Shown here: piece by piece, positions 58,473 through 64,000 of the stretch
Layout of the letters: each line of letters opens with the position of its first letter
Numbering within the stretch: the first letter of the stretch is position 1
NCBI RefSeq assembly: GCF_028765345.1
Contig: NZ_JARAJZ010000002.1
Coordinates: 191,942 to 255,941, forward strand
Origin: Sporolactobacillus sp. CQH2019
Lineage (GTDB): Bacteria; Bacillota; Bacilli; Bacillales; Sporolactobacillaceae
DNA length: 64,000 bases
Direction of reading: 5' to 3'
The notes under the pieces: generated by a model
Told to the model about the DNA's origin: nothing
Databases searched by the model: none
What the model saw: the letters and a program-made list of their open reading frames with translations, nothing else
Translations under genes and position numbers: made by a program

Positions 58473-59132
58473 TTATGAAAAAATAACCTCTTTCGGATAT
58501 GCCCATTGCACGATTTCCGACGGAGGCAGCGCTTCCGGTTCTTTACCGCCGTTCACAGTCAGTACGTTATAATACATCTGCGCCAGTTCCTCCAAATAAG
58601 AAACCTTCAGAAAAGCATCGTATATATCGCTGCCAACACCGATCGTTCCGTGTTTCTCCATCAGCGCCACATCCGAATCTTTGAGTGTATCGGCGACATG
58701 ATCAGCCAGTTCGTAGGTCCCCGGTCGGCCGTACGGAGCAACCGGTACATAGCCGCGTTTAGCCCCGAGCGCCTGTAATTCATAGACAATGGCCGGAATC
58801 GTTTTACCGAGAACGGCAAAAGAAGTGGCATACATCGAGTGTGTATGGGCAACGGCCTTTATATCCGGACGTGCTTCGTAAGCTTTCAGATGCATAAGCA
58901 ATTCGCTTGTCGGTCTCAATCCGGACAGGTTTTCAATGACATGGACATTTTTATCGACGACCACCATATCCCGCGGGGTCAGCAGTTCTCTGTCGACGCC
59001 GGTCGGTGTAAAAACAAATAAGCCGCTTTCGGGATCACGCGCACTGAAATTACCGGATTTATGTTTGCAAAGTCCGTTGCGCTGCGCCCTTTTTGACAGT
59101 TCACAAACTTCTTTTTTCAGATAATCTAACAT
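58473..59132 (-). CDS. Class II aldolase (fuculose/ribulose phosphate aldolase type)
   Basis: 219-aa AraD/FucA-family aldolase: GNFSARDPESGLFVFTPTG near 27-45, zinc His pair in AVAHTHSMYATSFAVLG (near 95-100) and a third His in ALMEKHGTIGVGS (near 160). Splits the phosphorylated PTS product into a three-carbon ketone phosphate and an aldehyde. GAGGAG before the ATG; first gene after the regulator. Substrate not fixed. Confidence 0.93.
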   Translation of the reverse strand: MLDYLKKEVCELSKRAQRNGLCKHKSGNFSARDPESGLFVFTPTGVDRELLTPRDMVVVDKNVHVIENLSGLRPTSELLMHLKAYEARPDIKAVAHTHSMYATSFAVLGKTIPAIVYELQALGAKRGYVPVAPYGRPGTYELADHVADTLKDSDVALMEKHGTIGVGSDIYDAFLKVSYLEELAQMYYNVLTVNGGKEPEALPPSEIVQWAYPKEVIFS

Positions 59133-59232
59133 GATTTAACGCTCCTCGTATGATTATTTTCAATTTCTATTTAAAGAAGAAACGGCCTCATTATCCGAAA
59201 TGGGGGGAGCGGCCTCTTCCGCTCCCAAAACG

Positions 59233-61257
59233 TTAATATCCCACGGCCTCACCTCCCTTGAGGATACCGATTGCTTCAGACGCATCTTTCGAATGAATCA
59301 GCTGTTCACGCGCCTGCCGATCGACGAATACATCATTCAGCATCAATAAAAGCGGAACATGTCTGTTGGTTTTCGACGGAACCAGCCCTACCATGATCTG
59401 AACTGAATTTCCATCCGGATCGGCGACCGGCCGTCTGAAAAACGCAAGCTCGATATCCGGACGGAGCGATTCGCCGGTCGGCGCCGTATGCGGAAGATAG
59501 ATATTCGGACCGATGAGCATCTGCCGGTAATTCTTATAGAAAACTGCCTTGCAGCGCCGGAGATAGTCCCGGTCTGCCGTCTTCCTGCCGAGTATCGGCG
59601 CAAAAACAATATCGAGGCAGTCCGTCCACGGTACCGGATCATTGATGAACAGAATATTTTTTTCGCTGAAATCCGCTTCCTCCGACCGGGAAGCCAGAAA
59701 AGGCGAAAACTCTTTATTCCCTTCAAAATAAACTTTCAGCAACGTTTCCGCCGTATAAAGTTTATCCTCCGGCAGCAGACCTTTGATGGCGCTCAAGGCA
59801 CTCTTCGCCTGAATGGAGGCATCGCTTTTCATCATCCTGGAGACGGATGCCCGGAGCCGCTTCCTGCTTTCCGGTTCGAGAAAGGGCGGCACGACAATCG
59901 TCCTGGCCTGGCTCCTGATCGGTTTGGTTGTAAAAATAAAATCAAGGGCCACGTTCATTTGTTCAAATTGGCGAAATGAAAAGGCTCCGATAAATTCAAT
60001 TTGCGGAAACATGCCCCTCAGATTCTCCAATAAAAGTTTGGATACCGATGTCCCGTTCGGGCAGAGCACCGCCGCTTTAAAATAAAAAGTCCGATTCTCT
60101 TTCGATTGGTAGAGCCAGCCGAGGACGAGCATAGCCAAATAAACAATTTCTTCATTCGACAGAGGATGCCCGACAATCCGTTCAAAGGGCTCGACTGCAT
60201 CGGCGACACAGAGGTAAATCTCTTTGTGCTCGTTCATAAATCGGACGGTCAGCGGATTGTTAATCCGAAAACCGAACAAATTTCTGAATATAGCCGGCTG
60301 CACGTGCAGCAGCAGTTTTTCCTTAAATTCCGTTTCTTTGACAAATTGAACGGCGAGCCTGTTTTTCAGCATCTCGACAAATTGATCAACCGCCGAGAGG
60401 ATCTCCTCACTATTCAAAAAATCGAAAGCCGATTCAATCCGGTTGGAAGACAGAATGTGAAGCGAAAGATAGAGAATATCCACATCCTTTAAGAAAGAGA
60501 AGTCGTTCAGGCAATGTTTGATAATCGGAAACTCCACCGTATTACGAATATCGTATTTCTCAATCTTGAAAGTCCACGGAGCCGGATAAGAACGGATACG
60601 GTTCATTAATACTGCCAGAATAAAAGGAAGCTCTTCTCTCTGTTCATCCGTCAGCCGGATCTGAGTCTTTTCTTCGATGAGCGTCAATCGTTCTTTCAGC
60701 TTTGCATGTTCGTCTTCATTCACAAAGCCGAAAATGCTCAGGCAGGATCGGCCGTAAAAAGATTTCAGCAGATGGCGTGTTATCTGAACCAGATCATTGC
60801 GCAGCAGATATTCGGAGCCGGTGATCTGATAGCCCGTTTTTCGGGAAAAACTGATCTCCAGCTGCTGCACTTTTAAATCTTCCTTAATCTGTTTCATATC
60901 CGTATACATTGTGTTCCTGCTGACGTAAAATTTATCGGAGAGCGTCTGCAGCGTGTGATGCGCGTCATGGGTCATTAATTCCAGCTCAATCAAACATTTC
61001 CGAAAGCCGACATCGTCACGGGCGGCAAAATCATCCGTGCCGATCAGCAAAGCGTACAGTTCGTCTCTGCATTTAGCTGAGATCTTCAGTTGTCCGTCTG
61101 CGACGTCAATCGAACCGGAAACGAGCTGCTCGTTAATTGAATGAATGATTTTCAGAATTTGCTCCGTGCTCAGCAACATATTCTTTTCGATCTCATATAA
61201 GCTCGGTTCGTTCTGGACGAGAATCGATTCGATCAGTTCTTTTTTCTCAAGCTCCAT
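59233..61257 (-). CDS. PRD-containing PTS transcription regulator
   Basis: 674-aa BglG/MtlR-type regulator. N-terminal HTH domains (about 1-170, with TLSDKFYVSRNTMYTDMKQI), two PRD domains (about 180-400), an EIIB-like domain with Cys in AAVLCPNGTSVSKLLL (near 405) and an EIIA-like domain with His in YLPHTAPTGES (near 600). ATG at 61257 has GGAGG eight bases ahead. Heads the aldolase-PTS operon, so it is expected to activate it in response to PTS phosphorylation. Confidence 0.94.
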   Translation of the reverse strand: MELEKKELIESILVQNEPSLYEIEKNMLLSTEQILKIIHSINEQLVSGSIDVADGQLKISAKCRDELYALLIGTDDFAARDDVGFRKCLIELELMTHDAHHTLQTLSDKFYVSRNTMYTDMKQIKEDLKVQQLEISFSRKTGYQITGSEYLLRNDLVQITRHLLKSFYGRSCLSIFGFVNEDEHAKLKERLTLIEEKTQIRLTDEQREELPFILAVLMNRIRSYPAPWTFKIEKYDIRNTVEFPIIKHCLNDFSFLKDVDILYLSLHILSSNRIESAFDFLNSEEILSAVDQFVEMLKNRLAVQFVKETEFKEKLLLHVQPAIFRNLFGFRINNPLTVRFMNEHKEIYLCVADAVEPFERIVGHPLSNEEIVYLAMLVLGWLYQSKENRTFYFKAAVLCPNGTSVSKLLLENLRGMFPQIEFIGAFSFRQFEQMNVALDFIFTTKPIRSQARTIVVPPFLEPESRKRLRASVSRMMKSDASIQAKSALSAIKGLLPEDKLYTAETLLKVYFEGNKEFSPFLASRSEEADFSEKNILFINDPVPWTDCLDIVFAPILGRKTADRDYLRRCKAVFYKNYRQMLIGPNIYLPHTAPTGESLRPDIELAFFRRPVADPDGNSVQIMVGLVPSKTNRHVPLLLMLNDVFVDRQAREQLIHSKDASEAIGILKGGEAVGY

Positions 61258-61952
61258 CAATCTCACCTCCCTTACACGTTAAATTATAAAGAATGCTTTC
61301 CGACACTTCATCACAATATATAAAAGCGTTTTCACCAGACGCTGTGACGATCATCACCCCCCTCCGGTGCAACAGGCAAATGCCGTCCTGTCCGCAGCCG
61401 GAGACCTGACTGGTCCGGGTTTTTCCTAACTTTTCTATCGTCATCGGCAATAGGAAAGCATCTGGGAGATGACGCCGTTTTGACACCTGACCGGAGCACC
61501 TGAAGCTGAACCTGACATATCTGTGTTTGCTCATCATTAGAATCATGCACCGCCTTGATTTCCCCCGCCGTGATCCGGGATATCCGAACACTCGGAAAAA
61601 CGCCCTCCGTGGGTATTCACATGCGCTTATCATGTCCTCTCCCTGTAAAGATGATACGCCGGCCGGAAATAGAGCGGCTCATGTTTTCATAAGTGAAACG
61701 GGCTGTCAAGAATAAAGTAATGGCGATCGACCAGAAATTTACGGAACAAAAAAAGCTGCCGCAGTCTTCAAGATGACTTTGGACAGCTTTCCTTATGAAT
61801 TTTTCGCATGTGCAGCGTTTCTTAAATAAATCGACGGATTCCGCAAGTACCGCTTCAATCGTTACATTTTCAGGATCCGTCTGTTTCGATCCTGACTGAA
61901 TGCTGCCGGATCCGCAAACTTAAAGCGTACCGTTATTCGTTCTCAATCTACG
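61258..61952. other. Intergenic region between PTS regulator and sugar kinase
   Basis: Contains the kinase terminator at its right. A 128-codon minus-strand open frame (61247-61633) overlaps the regulator start, lacks a ribosome site and has no known features; I do not call it. The promoter of the PTS operon should be here but is not clear. Confidence 0.5.
61748..61793 (-). terminator. Terminator of the sugar kinase gene
   Basis: AAAGCTG/CAGCTTT outer arms with an interrupted inner stem; on the minus strand it ends in seven T. Confidence 0.65.
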
Positions 61953-62921
61953 TCAGATCGCGGCCAGTTGTGTCTGGTGCATAAAACGATCCAGCCGACC
62001 GCGGTCAGGCAGCCCCTCATTATCCCCGAGATTCTGCATTTGAATGGCACCGATCGCATTGCCGCGCAGCAGCACTTCCCGATCGCTTAAATTTTCAAGC
62101 ATCGCCGAAACCGCCCCCGCAACAAATCCATCTCCCGCCCCGACTCGGTCGACGACCTTGCTCGTCTGGAAATTAGGGACAAGGGTCTCCGAATAACGGC
62201 CGTCCGGCAGCTTCTTCTTTGTATAGGAACCTATGTCGACCAGGTTAATGATAACTTGTTTGACCCCTTTTTCCAGATAATAATTGGCCATACGTTCCTT
62301 CTCTTTTTCCCCAGTCAGAATTTGGCCTTCTTTAACGTTCGGAGCCACGACATCGCACAGGCAGGCGATTTCATTCGTACGCCGGATCATCTCTTCTTCC
62401 GACTTCCAGATCACCGGGCGCAGATTCGGATCAAAAGTAATCGTCAGACCGTTTTCCCGTGCTTTTTCAATAAGTGCCAATGTTGTCTGATAAGCGCTCT
62501 CGCTTAATCCTGCCAGAATACCGCCTAAGTGAAGGATCCTGGCCCCCGAAAAATCAATCGCCGCCACGCTGTCTTTCGTCAGTTTCGAGGTCGCACTGCT
62601 CTTGCGGAAATAAGTGGTTTCCGGGCGGCCATTGTCGGACAAACCCTTAAGCATAAAACCGGACGGCCACTCGGAAGTCGTCAGCACATGAGCCGTATCA
62701 ATACTTTCCTGCTTCAGAAAATCAATAATAATCTTTCCAAACGGATCCTTGCCTACCTGGGTCAAAAAGGTCACAGAATGTCCCAATCGCGCTACACCGA
62801 CAGATACATTCACATCTGCTCCGGCCATATGCCGCGTATAATGCCTGACTTCGCTTAACGCTCCCTGCTCATCTGCGATAAAAAGCACCATCGGTTCACC
62901 TGCAGTAATTAATTCACTCAT
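61953..62921 (-). CDS. PfkB-family sugar kinase (KdgK-like)
   Basis: 322-aa ribokinase-fold kinase. Substrate-binding AGADVNVSVGVARLGHSV (near 34-51), GKDPFGKIIIDFL, and ATP/anion-hole DRVGAGDGFVAGAVSAML near 255-272 with the catalytic Asp. Resembles 2-keto-3-deoxygluconate kinases, but fructokinase-like specificity is possible. The ATG at 62921 has GGGAGG seven bases ahead; the ATG two codons earlier is too close. Its own terminator separates it from the PTS operon. Confidence 0.93.
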   Translation of the reverse strand: MSELITAGEPMVLFIADEQGALSEVRHYTRHMAGADVNVSVGVARLGHSVTFLTQVGKDPFGKIIIDFLKQESIDTAHVLTTSEWPSGFMLKGLSDNGRPETTYFRKSSATSKLTKDSVAAIDFSGARILHLGGILAGLSESAYQTTLALIEKARENGLTITFDPNLRPVIWKSEEEMIRRTNEIACLCDVVAPNVKEGQILTGEKEKERMANYYLEKGVKQVIINLVDIGSYTKKKLPDGRYSETLVPNFQTSKVVDRVGAGDGFVAGAVSAMLENLSDREVLLRGNAIGAIQMQNLGDNEGLPDRGRLDRFMHQTQLAAI

Positions 62922-62927
62922 TTTCAT

Positions 62928-63236
62928 GCCTCCCGATTCATAAAGCGTTTACATATTCAGAAATTTTTTTATAGAGTGATTGCTTTTTACATAGTCTATT
63001 ATTAAGAAACAATGTTTATTATATATAACCAACAATTAAAATTATAGGCTACCGTAAGTAGTTGTCAAGTAAAAAATTAAACTTATAGCGTCCGAAATGC
63101 TTCTATTTGTAAAACGGAACAATAAGAGGGTAGCTTTCAGAAAGATCCTGTGTCCTGCTAACTCACTTGTCATTGTGCGAACCTTGCTAACGAAATAGCC
63201 GAGTCCTTCGGCAAATGAAGATTCAGCGTATGGATT
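62928..63236. other. Intergenic region with kinase promoter
   Basis: AT-rich (62960-63075), presumably the promoter region of the kinase; TTGTTT at 63011-63006 is a weak -35. Otherwise empty except for the cre-like site. Confidence 0.45.
62940..62953 (-). promoter_or_regulatory. CcpA cre-like site before the kinase gene
   Basis: Minus strand TGTAAACGCTTTAT fits the cre consensus TGNAANCGNWNNCW at all but one position and is flanked by A/T. It lies about 20 bases upstream of the start codon, so bound CcpA could block transcription. Confidence 0.65.
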
Positions 63237-64000
63237 TTATATAAGATGATAGGCCTTCATCAATGAAATCCAAATAAAAAGGCTGAATACCGATAAAAAC
63301 GTAGTCGAGAACACAATTTGCCCGGCAAGTTCAACATCCCCGTTCATTTCCTGAGCCATGCTGTCCGAAGAAACAGCTGTCGGTGAACCAAACGCAATAA
63401 AAAGGGACATCAGCTCAATATAGCGGAAACCCATGATAATAGCCAATCCGACAAAAACGAATGGAATAAGCACAAGCCTGCAGAAGTTAACTGAAATCAG
63501 TGTCATAAGATTGATTTTAACAGCCTTAAATTGAAACGTTCCACCTAAAGCTATAAGTGCAAGCGGTGTCGTTGCATCATTTAAAAGAGACAATGTCTTA
63601 TCAAAAATATAAGGCATTGGAAAGTTTACAAGATTTAAGACCATTCCAGCCAGACTGCCTAGGATAAGCGGATTCCTGCAAATATTCCAAATCATATGTA
63701 AATAATCTACTTTTTCGCCTGAATAGAATTCCAAAGCAATAACACTCAATAGATTAAATAACGGAACAACGAATGATATTAAGATCGCCGTCGCACCGAT
63801 ATGCGGTCCATATACGGACTGAATAATCGGAAAACCGAGAAGTACAAAATTACTCCGGGAAATCCCCTGAATAATGACCCCCTTTTTTTCATTCGGATAA
63901 TGCGTGCAAGCAATAACAATAAATGTTATCAAAAAAACTGCCAGCACGCCGAGTGCTCCGAACAATCCATATTTTATAGGAAAACCCTGCCGAAAATTAG
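63237..64000 (-). CDS. AEC-family transporter (5-prime end outside window)
   Basis: Partial membrane transporter of the auxin efflux carrier (AEC/malate permease) family. The reading frame stays open to the window end, so the first spans lie beyond 64000; about 254 residues are visible out of an expected 300 or so. Family phrases NFVLLGFPIIQSVYG, TTPLALIALGGTFQF and FGSPTAVSSDSMAQEM (the last near the C-terminus). Probably exports or imports an organic acid; substrate unknown. Confidence 0.88.
   Translation of the reverse strand, partial: NFRQGFPIKYGLFGALGVLAVFLITFIVIACTHYPNEKKGVIIQGISRSNFVLLGFPIIQSVYGPHIGATAILISFVVPLFNLLSVIALEFYSGEKVDYLHMIWNICRNPLILGSLAGMVLNLVNFPMPYIFDKTLSLLNDATTPLALIALGGTFQFKAVKINLMTLISVNFCRLVLIPFVFVGLAIIMGFRYIELMSLFIAFGSPTAVSSDSMAQEMNGDVELAGQIVFSTTFLSVFSLFIWISLMKAYHLI

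Noticed and set aside
59205-59226. Hairpin GGGAGCGG/CCGCTCCC between PTS regulator and aldolase genes as terminator
   Set aside because: No T-run on the minus strand after the stem; the genes appear to form one operon.
61247-61633. 128-codon frame before the PTS regulator
   Set aside because: Overlaps the regulator start, no ribosome site, composition unlike neighbours.

Overview
The window looks like chromosome from a mid-GC, endospore-forming member of the Bacillales. It carries spoIIB, spoVID, a ysxE/cotS-type gene, a three-gene germinant receptor operon and a tiny YjcZ-type sporulation protein. Its conserved backbone has the Bacillus subtilis order. A lactic-type spore former such as Sporolactobacillaceae would fit, but that is inference, because no rRNA is present. 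Almost all backbone genes lie on the minus strand.

Backbone, 1-32 kb (transcribed right to left): ysoA-like TPR gene and tig; clpX; lonB; engB; hemA-hemC-hemD-hemB-hemL; a DUF421 membrane protein; the spoVID coat operon with two CotS/YsxE-like proteins; valS (T-box controlled) and folC; a membrane diguanylate cyclase; spoIIB; radC; mreB-mreC-mreD. Compared with B. subtilis, lonA, hemX (and ysxD) and maf are absent from their usual slots. An M29 aminopeptidase gene follows near 31-32 kb.

Middle, 32-46 kb: a mosaic of short units. It holds a LexA-box-controlled Y-family polymerase, an iron-type alcohol dehydrogenase, a CBS protein, a DUF1461 membrane protein, an Sm-like protein with an aromatic/proline tail, a 38-aa YjcZ protein, a c-di-GMP-I riboswitch ahead of a lone CheY-like receiver, a cupin, a tiny membrane protein, a NERD-domain protein and an orphan glycosyltransferase. 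Here, and downstream of folC, are three non-coding arrays built of 21-nt units (some 18-20 nt) with a conserved head word. Two of them bracket the NERD gene. A 91-bp tandem repeat and a 67-bp-spaced duplication are also present.

Right part, 46-64 kb: a germinant receptor operon (B-A-C order); a compact acyl-carrier gene set (FabL-like reductase, ACP, AMP ligase, acyl-CoA dehydrogenase, and a divergent FabF-like ketosynthase) that looks like a dedicated acyl or starter-unit pathway; a galactitol-type PTS (IIA, IIB, IIC) with a class II aldolase and a PRD regulator; a PfkB sugar kinase behind a cre-like site; and an AEC-family transporter cut by the window end.

The strongest candidates for undescribed biology are the 21-nt repeat arrays around the NERD gene and the acyl-carrier cluster. 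The best-supported regulatory elements are the valS T-box, the c-di-GMP-I riboswitch and the paired LexA boxes.
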